A DNA stretch of 64,000 nucleotides from Erpobdella octoculata (GCA_963978895.1 OZ022246.1:18368049-18432048); one strand, 5' to 3'; positions 13,240 to 30,175 are shown, counted from the stretch's first letter. Notes: generated by a model from the letters alone, not told the origin. Made by a program: numbers and translations.

Positions 13240-13356
13240 TTTTAAGGAAACTCGATTGAAAAAAGTGGCACACTTGGCTGAATCAATTTTATTTTTAATT
13301 TTTTCCAATAGTCTAAATCGGTTTAAAAATAATTTATTATCAAACACAAACTCCAT
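13238..13356 (-). pseudogene. N-terminal part of next PLE copy
   Basis: The short frame has LEKIKNKIDSAKCATFFNRV then SLKE, followed by the (TA)n. It matches the conserved N-terminal PLE peptide seen at 2,751 and around 46 kb. Confidence 0.65.
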
Positions 13357-13365
13357 AATCTTATA

Positions 13366-13408
13366 GGCTTATAGATCTATTTCGGCAAATTTTGCCATCT
13401 TCAGAGCC
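13366..13408 (-). ncRNA. hammerhead ribozyme (type I, PLE type)
   Basis: On the - strand: stem I GGCT/AGCC, core CTGAAGA, stem II GGCAAA/TTTGCC-like, GAAA, and minimal stem III ATA-GATC-TAT with predicted cleavage at ATA. All conserved core positions are present. The loop is the palindrome GATC instead of GGCC. Confidence 0.8.
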
Positions 13409-13585
13409 GTTTAACTTTTTTTTAAAATAAAATGCAGTGACTAAATTGTAAAAGGTACAACTAATTGAAAGAAATTAAAAGACAATTTAAATAAAATTTA
13501 ATTTCATTAAGTACAAATGTAACAACATAAAAATATTTAAATTAAAATAATTATAATAATAACAGTAATAACTAAATAATTAAGA

Positions 13586-14970
<1,385 letters not shown>

Positions 14971-14989
14971 ATTTTCCATCTGACCATGT

Positions 14990-15913
<924 letters not shown>

Positions 15914-16865
15914 TCAGTATAAATAAAAGAACATGTCCTGACTGACTGACTGACTGACTGATAATCAACGCCGAGCTCAAACGCCTCATCCTAGTAACGT
16001 GAAATTTGGAACATATATTACTTTTATTGCGTAAACACCAACTAAGAAAGGATTTTTGCAAATTTTGCTCCTGAGAAGATGAAACTGGGAAACAAATGTT
16101 TTTCTAAAACAACGTGTATCTCGAAAACCAAAAACGAAGGGCTTTTGAAATTTGGTATTTAAATTATTTTTAAAAATTGAGATAATACCTGTTTCACCAT
16201 TTATTGGAAATTTGGTTTTCAAGACCTTAAATGTGGGCCAGAAAGTAGGGTTATTTGTTTTTTAAAGTAACAGCAACTTAGAAACTGGAAAAGCTACAGA
16301 TGTCAAAATTATTAATTAGTATCTACTCAAAAAATAATGATATACGTGTTTCACCATTTTGAAAATTTGGTTTCCAGGACCTCAAATGTAGAGTGGAAAA
16401 TATGGTTATTTGTTTTTTGAAGTAAAAAACTGTAAATGCTACAGATGTAAAAATTAATATTTAGTATCTACTCAAAAAATAATTATATACGTGTTTGAAC
16501 ATTTTTTAAAGTTTGGTTTCCAGGACCTCAAATGTGGGGTGGAAAATATTTGTTTTTCAAAATCTTTACTCAGAATCTTTAAGTGCTACTGAAGTAAAAA
16601 TTAGTATTTATTATTTGCTCAAAAAATAAAGATACAAGTGTTTACCACTTTTTGAAGATTTGGTTTCCAGGACCTCAAACGTGGGGTGAAAAAAAGGAAA
16701 ACTAAAAAAGTGAAGGTTTTTAAATTTGGTATTCGAGATCTTTTTAAAAATTAAAATTATACACGTGTAACCATATTTAAATAATTTGTTTTCTGAGACC
16801 TCGAATGTGGAGTGGAAAGTACGGTTGATTGGTTATTAAAGTAACTGCCACTTAAAAATCAACAA

Positions 16866-16867
<2 letters not shown>
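15914..16867 (+). mobile_element. Helitron family 2, first segment
   Basis: It has the family-2 5' region (AAAGAACATGTCCTGACTGA) and internal tandem repeats of about 150-157 bp marked by GGTTTCCAGGACCTCAAATG. It ends at a (TA)n before any 3' terminus. Confidence 0.75.

Positions 16868-16959
<92 letters not shown>
16868..16959. repeat. (TA)n microsatellite
   Basis: 46 TA units at the 5' terminus of a family-1 Helitron, whose normal start is TCTATATATATAAAA. Confidence 0.97.
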
Positions 16960-16964
<5 letters not shown>

Positions 16965-17446
16965 GAATGTTTGTATGTATATATGTATGTATGTATGTCC
17001 TTTATGCATTGCTAAACCATTCATCCAATCGTAATGACATTTTCACACAACCTTGAGAGTCGAGGGGATCAAATATAGAGAAAAAAATTTGAAATCCGTC
17101 ACAAAATGAGCGGTGCGGTGCGGAGCGGGTGAGTGAGCGGAAACTATATACATATATATATATATACATACATATACATCTATAAATAAGCGAAAACGGA
17201 AACGGGAAACCAACTGAGAGCGAAAGATAGAGCGGGAAAGGGAAAGCGACCGAGAACGGGAAAGCAACCGTGAGCGGGATAGCGACCGGGAGCTGGAAAA
17301 CAACCGAGAGCGGGAAAGCGACCGGGAACGAAAAAGCGACCGGGAACGCGACGGGAACGGGAAAGCGGAGAAGGAAACGGGAGCGAGAGAGACAAACATT
17401 AGAAAAACCTCTAAAAACCCCGGGCAACGCCGGGTGCCCCCGCTAG
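16868..17446 (+). mobile_element. Helitron family 1 copy
   Basis: The 5' side is (TA)n followed by AAAAATGAATGTTTGTATG. The 3' end has the hairpin CCCCGGGCAACGCCGGG and CGCTAG followed by T. A G/A-rich region of degenerate CGGGAACGGGAAAGCGAC repeats precedes the end. Confidence 0.75.
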
Positions 17447-18447
17447 TATATATATATAAAAGAACATGTTCTGACTGACTGACTGACTGATAATCAACCC
17501 CAAGCTCAAACGCCTCATCCCAGGAACGTGAAATTTAGAACTTTAATTACTTTTAAACCTCAAGCGCCCACTAAGAAAGGGTTTTTGAAAATTTTGCTCC
17601 TGAGAGGATGAAACTGAAAAACAAACTTTTTTCTAAAACAACGGATATCTCGAAAACAAAAATGAGGGACTTTTGAAATTTGGTATCTACATTTTTCCTA
17701 AAAAATAAAAAAACACGTGTCACTATTTTTAAAAAATTTGGTTTCCAGGACCTTAAATGTGGGGTGGAGAATAGGGTTATTTGTTTTTTAGAATAACTGC
17801 TACTCAAAAACTGTAAGTGATACCCATGTAAAAATTAATATTTAGTATCTACTCAAAAAAATTAAGATATACCTATTTTATTAATTTTCAATAATTTGGT
17901 TTCCAGGACCTCATATGTAGGCTAGAAAAAAATTGGATCAACCCATTAACGGTCACTACCATATGAATATCCTAAAATTTGCGTTGCGTTTTTGCAACCG
18001 TAACCGTTAATGGGTTAAAAACTCCAAAAACTAAAAGTGTTAAAGTTTTGCATGTTGATACCGAAATTATTGTCACAAAATAACAAAATACATGTTTTAT
18101 TAATTTTTGAAAATTTGGTTTCCAAGACTTCAAATGTGGAGAGGGAAATAGGGTTTTATTTTTTGCAGAAAAACTGCGACTCTGAAGCTAAAAATACTAC
18201 AGATATACAAATTAGTAACTAGATACTACTTAAAAGAGAGAGTTACAAATGTTTTTTCAATTTTCTTATGTTCTGGCTTTCAGGACTACAAATGTAAGGC
18301 AGAAAAAAGATTATATTTGCTTGAAAACTCAATAACTGAAAATGTAAAATCATTAAAATTCAATATTGTAAAATCGTCCCGTGCAGTACGCTACTGTGGA
18401 TGCGTATTCTCTTTTTCAAGCAAGCGAGGCCGCGACGGGAATGCTAG
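17447..18447 (+). mobile_element. Helitron family 2, second copy
   Basis: A complete 5' region (TATATATAAAAGAACATG), internal ~150-bp repeats, and a 3' end GCGACGGGAATGCTAG that is a diverged form of the 3' ends at 36,363 and 58,635. Confidence 0.75.
17940..18016. repeat. short palindromic (MITE-like) insert
   Basis: Inverted ends AACCCATTAACGGT and ACCGTTAATGGGTT enclose about 50 bp. It interrupts one of the internal repeats of the family-2 Helitron. Confidence 0.6.
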
Positions 18448-18965
18448 TCTAATAATTAAAACCAAATTCATTTTTTTGATACCTTGATAACCTGTGATGA
18501 TCTAAGTATATGTTAAACCAACGAATAATGGTTCATGTTTGAATGCGGATAGTGATTGTCCCGATCGATATAAGAGGAATGTCATTAATAATTATTTTTT
18601 TAGAGCTTATAAATTTAGCGAAAAGTGGAGCTCATTCCATTCCGAAGTACAACGTATTAAACAAACCCTGATCAACAACAACTACTCTGACAAATTTTGT
18701 TGACCATTCCATTAGGATTTTTGTTAACAACATTTTGAAATCCACAACTATTAATGAAATGAAACTCAAATTCCTACATCCATTCTATTGTATTATTTTG
18801 GGCAAATGCATACACGCTACAAAGTTGATGAGAAAATTCTCAAAGGAATATTGGCCACCAAAGTCACTTCCACAACAAATGTTTCAGTTAATATAAATAT
18901 ATACTACAGAAATAAAAAAAAACCCAAACTTAATATTCCGAAACAATTGCTCTCCAACTAAAAAC
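18448..18965 (+). pseudogene. PLE fragment, part 2, after the Helitron
   Basis: It continues the PLE frame of part 1. The first codons after the Helitron fit the ELS...N..FFDTL segment that follows the RT core in unit 1. ILLYYFGQMHTRYKVDEKIL follows at about 18,790-18,850. Several stops and a frameshift are present. GIY-YIG is not found before the (TA)n at 19,129. Confidence 0.75.
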
Positions 18966-19125
18966 AAATTGCAGTCAACTTTTACAAACTTTTTACAAAC
19001 CTTTTACAAACTTTTTACATACTTTTATTTAGGTTACAATCTCTGTTTGTTTGTGTGTGTTTGTGTATGTGTGTGTGTCTTTCAATGTACGCAAAACTTG
19101 TAATTAAAATTTAATGCCGAAATAT

Positions 19126-19819
<694 letters not shown>

Positions 19820-19900
<81 letters not shown>
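19820..19900. repeat. (TA)n microsatellite
   Basis: About 40 TA units between the possible PLE tail and a diverged tRNA-like repeat. Confidence 0.98.
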
Positions 19901-20834
<934 letters not shown>

Positions 20835-20875
20835 ACTTACTGGCCAGTTTCGAAAAGTTTATCACCAGAGTCGGT
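20835..20875 (-). ncRNA. degenerate hammerhead ribozyme
   Basis: On the - strand: stem I GACT/AGTC, core CTGGTGA in place of CTGANGA, a weak stem II, then GAAACTGGCCAGTA with the typical PLE stem III. The A6-to-G change and poor stem II make activity unlikely. It lies where the 3' UTR of the PLE tail at 22,128-22,640 would lead. Confidence 0.6.
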
Positions 20876-21122
20876 ATGAACTTAAAGAATATAAACAAAA
20901 CGGAGAATGGAAATGTACATTAAAAATTAATTAAAAAAAAACTATAAAATTAATAATGAAAATGCGATAGGTTAAAAAAAATATAAATTTGTTTAAGTAA
21001 ATTTAAATAAATATCGGTTTAAATAAATTTCAATTTAAAAAAATTAATGTGAAATAAAATAACGTAATTAATATTATTAATTTTATGTAATAAAACGAAA
21101 TGCAAATATTATTATAATATAA

Positions 21123-21961
<839 letters not shown>

Positions 21962-22127
21962 TGATGATTAAAGTAAGTAGAAGGGTTAAAATAATAAATT
22001 ATAACCAACAGACATTATAAGGTAAGAAGTTTAAAATAATTAAATAAAGACTAAAAAACTAAAAAATTTAAAAATATAAACCGCTGGAGTTAAGTATGGA
22101 ACATAACGAGTATACAATGAAATCCTA

Positions 22128-22640
22128 TTATTTACGGCGTCGAATTGTAATAGTCAGACAATCCATTAGATGCTGGAAAAGAGGTACTGTTACATTCGTA
22201 TCACTGACATGTGGAATGTCTCCTTCAGCAGCCTCTGGAAGGGCACCCGCAAAGCAAGCAACTGGGCTGTTAAAGTGATGAGTAGAGGAAGGAGAAGAAG
22301 CAAGAGAAATTAATGGTGTCGTTAGAAGAGAATCCGGTGTCTTCTTGAAAGAGGCGAAGGAAGGAAAGTGTGAATTGCTCGGAGTTGGGCAACCAGGAAC
22401 AGTATGTTGCGAAAGAGAATCGACGAAAGAATTGACAGGCATTGATGTAACGGAAGGAACGTCGGCGGGCTCAGTCAACGAAGATGTCAAAACCCGCTCC
22501 TTAACGATGGTAGAACTGGAACCACTAACAACGTAGTCACGCGAATATACACTACGATCGAAGGTGTCAATAGAGGAGAGTCCGGTGTTTTCTTTAAGGA
22601 GACCGAAAAAAGAAAGTATGTATTGCACGGAGTTGGGCAA
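22128..22640 (-). pseudogene. PLE C-terminal extension
   Basis: 170 codons, rich in Ser, Thr and Pro, ending TITIRRRK and stop. The PLE at 457-2,456 ends NINIKRRK and stop, and both have low-complexity acidic or Ser-rich sequence before it. A hammerhead-like motif lies downstream on the same strand. The RT and GIY-YIG are missing. Assignment rests on the shared tail and context. Confidence 0.5.
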
Positions 22641-22730
22641 CTAGGAACAGTGGGTAACGAAGAAGAACCAACGACAGAATTTCAGTAAACGCTAAATGGT
22701 GTTTTATATTCAACGGAGTGTATATATATA

Positions 22731-22920
22731 CTAGCGGGGTTACCCGGCGTTGCTTGGGGGTTTTTAGAGTTTTTTTTATTGTTTTTCTCTAGCTCCCGTT
22801 TAATTCCCCGTTTTCTCTCCCGCTCCCGGTCGCTTTCCCATTCCCGCTTGCTCTCCCACTCCCGGTCGCTTTCCCGCTCCCGGTCACTTTCCCGATTCCG
22901 GTCGCTTTCCCGCTCCATCT
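22731..22920 (-). mobile_element. Helitron family 1, 3' end
   Basis: Begins CTAG at 22,731, preceded by A, with the hairpin half GTTACCCGGCGTTGCTTGGG, then degenerate CTTTCCCGCTCCCGGTCG repeats. The 5' part is missing. Confidence 0.7.
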
Positions 22921-23084
22921 ATCTCTTAATAATTTGTAATAACGCGCAATCGGTCACATTATGCAAGACTGGGAAGCAAGTCATGGACTTCTTAATATTA
23001 AGAAGTCCATTAGCAAGTAATGCCTGTTACACAATTGTAAACAGTGCTTCGAAAACTTATGCAATGATCATGTATAGGCACTTT

Positions 23085-23545
23085 TGGCCTGGAAGGATTT
23101 TTGGCCCCCTGAGCCGGAGGATCGGAGAAGAAGTCCAAACCTTCTTAACTTTCCAGATCAAAAGTTCCTATGTACGACCATCGAAGGTAAAATTTTGTTT
23201 TCGTAACAACGCTAGAATATGAAATATGAACTCCGCCTCTCTAATTACGAGCCAGTCCCAAGCCTGGAGAAAAGAGGAGGGAAAAGTAAAAAGGATCAAA
23301 TTCTGATCCACGACAGGAAGTACTTAAGTGCTTCCTACATACAGCCATTAGAATCTTTAAACACCTGGTGTAAAGGACTATAAACTATTATAAAAAAAGA
23401 AAAGAAGGTTTTTTGGCCCCCTGAGCCGGGGGATCGGAGAAGGAATCCAAACCTTCTTAACTTTTTCCCCTTCTTAACTTTCCAGGCCAAAAGTTCCTAT
23501 GTACAACCATCGAAGGTAAAATTATGTTTTCGTAACAACGCTTGA
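23085..23545 (+). repeat. ~130-bp direct repeat flanking an interspersed repeat
   Basis: TTTTGGCCCCCTGAGCCGG through GTTTTCGTAACAACGCT occurs at 23,088-23,205 and again at 23,408-23,542. The two lie either side of the repeat at 23,225-23,397. No coding region recognised. Confidence 0.75.
23225..23397 (+). repeat. interspersed repeat R1 (SINE or LINE 3'-end like)
   Basis: A ~170-bp sequence with blocks GAGCCAGTCCCAAGCCTGG and CACGACAGGAAGTACTTA, ending in an A-rich tail. Copies lie at 61,599-61,771 (+) and about 44,255-44,375 (-). The layout resembles 3' tails of RTE-like LINEs and their SINEs; this is inference. Confidence 0.6.
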
Positions 23546-23579
23546 AGGCTTCATGCAACTTTTAACAAATCTATTTTAC

Positions 23580-24205
<626 letters not shown>

Positions 24206-24258
24206 TATAGATATATAAACAAAATACTTATATATATATAAACAATATATATATATAT

Positions 24259-24409
24259 CATAGTCGTAGTCTAATGTTAAGTAGCTCCGAAAGACTGAGA
24301 CTTCTAGCCATCATTTTTTGGTGATGGTCGGTGGCTCAGTTGGTAAGAGCGCTTGCATTTAGGCGAGGCGGTGTTGCCGTAGACACGTGGGTTCGATTCC
24401 TAGTAGAGT

Positions 24410-24410
<1 letters not shown>
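24259..24410 (+). repeat. tRNA-derived SINE-like unit
   Basis: A + strand copy of the family at 3,290. The A box is at 24,332 and the B box at about 24,389-24,400. It is followed by (TA)n (24,412-24,487). Confidence 0.75.

Positions 24411-24411
<1 letters not shown>

Positions 24412-24487
<76 letters not shown>
24412..24487. repeat. (TA)n microsatellite
   Basis: 38 TA units after the tRNA-like head. Confidence 0.98.
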
Positions 24488-24490
<3 letters not shown>

Positions 24491-25629
24491 CTTTTATCTT
24501 CACTCGTGGCCTTGACCGAAATTCGCAAACAACATGGTCAAGTTGACTGTTTGACGCAGTTTATTCCAGTCTCGCTGAAGCCTGTGTGATCTTCCGATTC
24601 GGCGTTGTGGGCTTGAACACCTCTTTCAATCTCCTCGCACACGACTGTCGACCACAGCGATCCCTTACTAGGCCACTGACGGCTCCACACAACTGAAACC
24701 GCAATTGCACGCCACGGTCAGTTTTCGACCTTCCACCTCTCCTCCAGCCCCAACACACAGGATTGTCGTCAATGCAAAACTGTTCGACCGTCCTAAGCTC
24801 CAGCTCTACTGCCACGAGCCACCACCAAAACACAAAATTTTGCAAGACAAAAATTGGTTTAATGAAATCTTGTTTCATACAATAATAAAAAAAAATATTT
24901 TTAATTAACGACAGGCAAGAGATCATGCTTCGGTGAAATACTAGCTAAACAAGAACTATTTCTTTTACTGACAAGCATAGTGAAACGCTTCATCATTTTG
25001 CCACCGAAAGGTCATTCGAAAGTGCAGGTCGAAGATGTCATGGATGTCACGGTAAAGCCTTCACCTTTTCAGATCAGACTTGTTGAGAGATCAATGGATT
25101 AATCATTTCTAAATTTCTTATTGGAATAACTTAAACGTCATGCAACGAACAAACTTTAAAGCTGAGCTTTTACTTTGAACATTCAAACACAAAAATAAGC
25201 TTTTAGAAAATGTTATTTTATATTGGTGGCTGATGGGTTTTAAAATTGTGTTAGTTTGACTTTTTTCTTCATTTTACGCATTCTTTCTTTTTTATTAAAT
25301 TCATTGAAAACAACAAATCACATGCTTATAAAACATTGACACGTGAATGTTTCAACCATTCCAGCTTTTATAGCAAACTTTTTTGACATTTTTCTTTCCA
25401 TAGGTTTCACAACACCTGGGGCTCCATTCCTCCCTTAAGTTATAGGTGGTTGCCCCCGCGCTGCAGATTTTTCGGGTGTTGAAAAAAATTTCAATTTAAC
25501 TCATACCTGTGATGTAATGTTAGACCTGACCAAATATGTTATAATGAGTTTAATAACTCTGATTCTGCATTTGTTTATTCAAATTTTAATGTTAATGATA
25601 AGATCAAGTAAGTTAGAAAAACTGGTTTA
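24488..25629. other. unrecognised stretch
   Basis: No gene that I can support. A 121-codon - strand frame (24,561-24,926) and a short + frame near 24,970-25,100 show no known domain. Confidence 0.3.
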
Positions 25630-25830
25630 CGAAGAGTTCCCCTTATCTTTTCATCCCGTCTTTTAGCCCCCATTTTTTGCCCCGTTTTATCGCCTCCGGG
25701 AAAGTATTCCACAGAAAGTTTCACCCTTGATTTTTGCCCTGGGAAAGTTCGCCCCCGCGCTTTTTTACCCTGGGAAAATTTGATCCCGGTTTTTCGACCC
25801 CGTTTTTCTCCCAGTGTCACGGTTGGGTTG
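25630..25830 (+). repeat. degenerate minisatellite (C/T-rich)
   Basis: Phrases such as TTTTTCGACCCCG and CCTGGGAAA recur irregularly about every 25-35 bp. Related phrases return at 26,515-26,630 and, inverted, at 27,300-27,610. Confidence 0.55.
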
Positions 25831-26279
25831 TCTCCATCCTACAATTACGCTTCATACAAATTTGCTGTACAAATTTGGTGTGCTTCGAAGTAAAGCGTCG
25901 TTCATATTAAACTTCAGTTAATGATTTTTAAGAATTATGTAGATTTTCTGCATTTCTGCAGGCCATTGCGTTATCTTATTTTGATAGATTTATGTGGAAA
26001 ATTAATGTAATTCAATTTAAGCACATATTCGCATCAAATTCATAAGTGTTATTCTAAACTGACCAATCAGCGCACGCTTGCTGACGTTAGATTTTACACG
26101 CTTTGCCTGCTGACATGAGATTATCGTGATTGTCTCGTTTGATTCTTTAATAGCTTTTCAACTTTTTCTGACTCCGTGCTGTTTATGCCATTTTTTTCAT
26201 TTGTATTCATGAGATTGCAAAACTGTTAGTGGTTCAAATATCTTATGGAATTATTTAAATGGGCAGTAATTTTTATATA

Positions 26280-26530
26280 TTATTATAATTTTGTTGTAAT
26301 TTGCGTTAGTCCACGTGTGTCAGGTGGTCACGTGAGCTTGTTACTGAAAGGCTTTATAAGAAAATTCATGGCATAAGTTAGTTGCCTTTTTTCGTGCAAT
26401 TTCCAGAGGCAACTTCCTAGCTGTTTGTTATTCGAATTGCTGTTAATAAAGTTTTGTTATATTTTAATTGTTTGAGTTTCCGTTGATTTTCGTAAGGCGT
26501 CGAAGTACCCGAGAAGAATTCCGCCACACC
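26280..26530 (+). mobile_element. possible solo LTR
   Basis: TTTATAAGAA near 26,350 could be a TATA box and AATAAAG at about 26,443 a polyadenylation signal, the spacing of an LTR promoter and R region. The ends are not defined and there is no coding sequence nearby. Confidence 0.25.
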
Positions 26531-28436
26531 CAGTTTTTCGACCCGGTTTTCACCCTTTTTACCCTCTTACTCTTACAACCTTTTGTCCCCGGGAACATTA
26601 TAATAACCCCTGGGAAATATTGCCAGCAGTGTTTCATTCAGAGTACTTGACCTGGAAAGGGAATTTGAAAATTAAGGGGAATGCAGGATTGTCTTTTCAG
26701 CATAAACTTTTGGGGATTGGGCGCCAGCATAGGAATAGGAGACGAGAGGCAAAGAAAAAATGCCCTACCCTCATTTCAGTGGGTCACTAAATTTTGGGCA
26801 AATGGAGGATAAAGGAAAAGACTGTTTGGAAAATTTTTGGAAAAGGTATTTCCGACACTACCACTTTCCGTTTTTTTGGTACGACAAATTTTGGGAAAAG
26901 TTTCTCCTACTACTTTTTTCCCCAACTGTAATCAGCTTTTTTTGGTACACTGAAAAAAAGATTTTTATTTTTTCCACCGCATAAATTTCTTATACACGTA
27001 TGGATGTAAATAGTTTCAAAACCAACACAATTCAAAACTTCCTCTAGTCGTTTTTTTTATTCCAAAATAGTTGATGACCGAGGGAGGTTGTCGACAATAC
27101 TTTTTCCGAAAAATCTAAACGTTTATATATTTTTCCTTTTAAAATAGCTTGATGACCGGGGCAGATAATCGTGGGTACTTTTTTCTAAAGTTTTTCAAAA
27201 ACATTTTATCTTTTTTAGCAAAAACAGATAAAAAATTAATGGAGCTGGGAATGATTTTTTAAAGAGCAAATAGATATATTAAGCCTTTCCAGGGACGATG
27301 AGTTTGCGAAACTTTTTTGAGCGACAAAATGTAAAATAGAATGCTTTTGGGGTAAAAACGGGAATTAAAAATTAAAAGAGAAAAACTGAGGGTGAAAAAT
27401 TCAAAAGAAATTTTACCAGTAGGAAAAGCTGGGTGCAAAAAATCTGTGACAAAAATCGTACGAACAAAAAAGCTTGGAACGAGGAGTTGTCTGTAAAACG
27501 TCGGAAGCAAAAACCCGAAGATTAACTTTTATAGCGACTAAAAACCGGGTTGAAACTTTCTCGGGAGAAAAAACTGAAGTCAAATAGCAGGAGCGATAAA
27601 ATGGGCGCATATTAAAATCGTTTGTAAAAAGAATTTGCCTAAAACTTTCTTCATAATTATTTTTCCGATAAAGTTTCTGGCTTTAGAAGTTCAAGCAGCG
27701 CGTCGCAATGGCGTATTTCGTTTATGTTAACTTCCTAACTTCAAACACTTTAAGCACGCTTCGGGTGCTAAGCATGCTAATGTGGTTCCAGTGGTTTGTA
27801 CTGGACTAGATGTCTCCCCCGAGATGCCACGTAGAGTTTCCCACGCAAAAAGCAATCGTAGTTTTCGAGTTTAACTTTGAATTAATCTAGCATTAGTTTT
27901 CGAAATTTGTTTAAACTCTCGGTAAATTTAAAACGAACCGGAAACTGTTGTGGGTAAAAAGAAACCGGAAAATTCCTGTAGTATTCAATTTGCACTCGAG
28001 GTTCAAAACAACATTGTCGGCATTCTCTCCGCAGATGATTTTGCACTTGAGCATGTATTGAACTGGTCTTCTCTTTGAATGGCTGAGAGTGACAACAGGG
28101 ACGTCATTTCAGCAAAACCTTAGGGGACAAGATGTTTTAGGAGCCCACTCAGGGTCGTTGCTAGGGTTTTCTGCGCCCAGGGACAAAACACAAAATCTGC
28201 GCCTCCTGCAATACATTTTTTGCTTTTTTCTCCCCAAAAAACCTAATTACCGGGGGGGGGGGGGGGTGGGTAGTTGTATGCCACTTTTCAAAAAAATTCA
28301 AAACCTTTTTTTAATTTTTTCTTCCAAAATTTTTATTACGAAAATAACCTGACTACCAGCCACCGAAAAAAAACACGGAATTCTTGGATCTAGAAATAAA
28401 ATGAGTCTAAGTAATACAAAATGTAAAATTTAGTGT
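26531..28436. other. unrecognised, degenerate repetitive stretch
   Basis: It contains the irregular C/T phrases (26,515-26,630) and their complement (27,300-27,610), and a G run at 28,253-28,266. I see no supported gene. Confidence 0.3.
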
Positions 28437-28829
28437 TTAACTGTTAAAACAACGGATAACGTCTTTGACGCATATTAGAAAAAATGTCAATAACTTTTTC
28501 GACGTCAACCCACTGAACCTCTTCTTGTAGAATAGCATTTTTGCTAAGTGAAAACGCAAGTCTTCCAAATTAAGAATAGAATTTTGCAGTGAAGAATCGT
28601 TCGATTTTGCAGTGCCAGCTTCAACTTCAACTACGAGAGGGTCGATATCCAAAGTTGGATAAAGCTTCGCAAGTATGCTAATTTGGTCTGCAGAAAGCAA
28701 ATCATCAGATTGCGGATTGAAGGAATTCAGGCATGCAAGAAGATCACTATTTTGTGTAAATCGTGCGTTCAACTTGGACGAAATACGATTGATGCATGCA
28801 TACAAAATCTGAGACCTATCTCGTTCCAT
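28437..28829 (-). pseudogene. hAT transposase fragment (ZMYM1-like middle region)
   Basis: 131 codons with ISSKLNARFTQNSDLLACLN and ILAKLYPTLDIDPLVVEVE, a helical segment typical of the region between the catalytic core and dimerisation domain in DUF4371/ZMYM1-like hAT transposases. The start and C-terminal domain are absent. Confidence 0.5.
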
Positions 28830-29099
28830 TTTGGACTTTTTATAACTTTTTTAACACATCTCCATCTCGATGTGAACGATCTAGCTTCCAAGTTTCTTTA
28901 GCATCTCATCTTTTTATTCTCTATGGACAGCCTACTCGGCCAGGCTATGAATAAAGCTAACCATCTTTATAACCGGGACGGCACTTTTTCTACATACGGC
29001 CGCATCCTATAATTACAAAAGCTTCTGCTTTTTTCTTCTCAAATCTCACTAAAAACACCCAAAAAGAAAAAAAATCCAACAGGAACCCATATATAATAA

Positions 29100-30000
29100 C
29101 TATTGGCTTACTTAAAAGTCAGGGAGCCCAGTCCCCCTTAAATGAAGTCCCTGAGTTTTGAAAATAACGGTTTTAAAGATGCCCATATATTAACCATGGG
29201 CCCACTTAAAAGTCAGGAGCCTACATAAAAGTCAGGGAGGGCTACTTAACAGTCAGAGAAGAGCCAGTAAAAAGTCAGGGAAAGGCCTGTAAAAATTAAG
29301 AAGGACCCACCTGAGTGTAGTGGGGCCCACATAAGTGCGGGGGCCTACTTTAAGACCGGAGACCCAATTAAGTGCGATGGCTCACGTGAAAACGTGGGAG
29401 CCTCTTAAGTGCGGTGAACCATTCAAGGACGGGGAGCCATTTTAGTGCCGGGAAACCAACTGAAAAGTCCGGGAAGGGCCACTTAAAGGTCAGCAGAGGC
29501 ATATTTAAGTGCGGGGCCCACTTAAGATTGTGGCCCATTTAAGCGCAGGGGGTAACTTAAGATTGGGATCCACTTAAGTGCGGGGGCCCACTTAAGTGCA
29601 GAGGGTCACGTAAGAGGGGGGCACAATTAAGTGCGTTAAACCCAATTTAGTGCTGGTGGCCCCTTAAGTGCGTGAGGCTCACTTCAATGCCGGGGCCCCA
29701 TTAAGTGCGTGGGACCCACTTTAGTGCGTGGGGTCCAATTTGGTGCCGGTGGCCAACTGAAAAGTCCGGAAAAGGCCACTTAAAAATCATAAAAAACCTA
29801 TTTAGGTGCCGGGGGCCCATTTAAGTGCGGAGGGGCCGCTTAAAGATAGGAGCCCACTTAAGTGCGTGGGCCCACTTTAGTGACTGGAGCCCACTTTAGT
29901 AACTGGGGCCCACTTAACTGCGTGGGGTCCACTCTAGTTCTGGGGGCCCGCTGAAAAGTCAGGGGGCGATCGCCCCCTCTGCTCCCCTAATTGAAGTCCC
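29100..30000. repeat. degenerate minisatellite of CACTTAAGTG palindromes
   Basis: About 900 bp of irregular units of 20-30 bp built from GGGCCCACTTAAGTGCGGGG and variants (CACTTTAGTG, CAATTAAGTG). Mixed with them are units reading TTAAAAGTCAGGGAG. The central palindrome recurs dozens of times. Confidence 0.8.
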
Positions 30001-30037
30001 TGAGTGACAAAAAATATCTACCAAAAAATAATCTTTA

Positions 30038-30175
30038 ATGGCTGAGATTGACAAAACCGTTTACGAAAAATACAATTTTTCGGCCGAACGGTACAAATTC
30101 TACTTCGGTAATGAAACGCAGCAATCGGTCGATGAAGCTCAGTTGAAAAAGTCGCAAAAAATTGCTTATAATTAA
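30038..30175 (+). CDS. short ORF, unknown
   Basis: 45 codons from ATG (MAEIDKTVYEKYNFSAERYK) to TAA, with sensible amino-acid use but no recognised domain. It could be a first exon or chance. Confidence 0.2.
   Translation: MAEIDKTVYEKYNFSAERYKFYFGNETQQSVDEAQLKKSQKIAYN

Larger units (their letters stand above)
15914..18447 (+). mobile_element. composite Helitron inserted in PLE
   Basis: Starts with TC (5') and ends with CTAG (3'), lies between A and T, and has no target duplication, as Helitrons do. The 5' end (15,914) and 3' end (18,447) belong to family 2. Inside are a first family-2 segment (to 16,867), a family-1 element ending at 17,446, and a second family-2 copy with its own 5' end from 17,447. 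No Rep or helicase is encoded. Confidence 0.8.

Noticed and set aside
24561..24926. A 121-codon frame as a host gene
   Set aside because: No domain, no splice or start context, and biased composition. It adjoins repeats.
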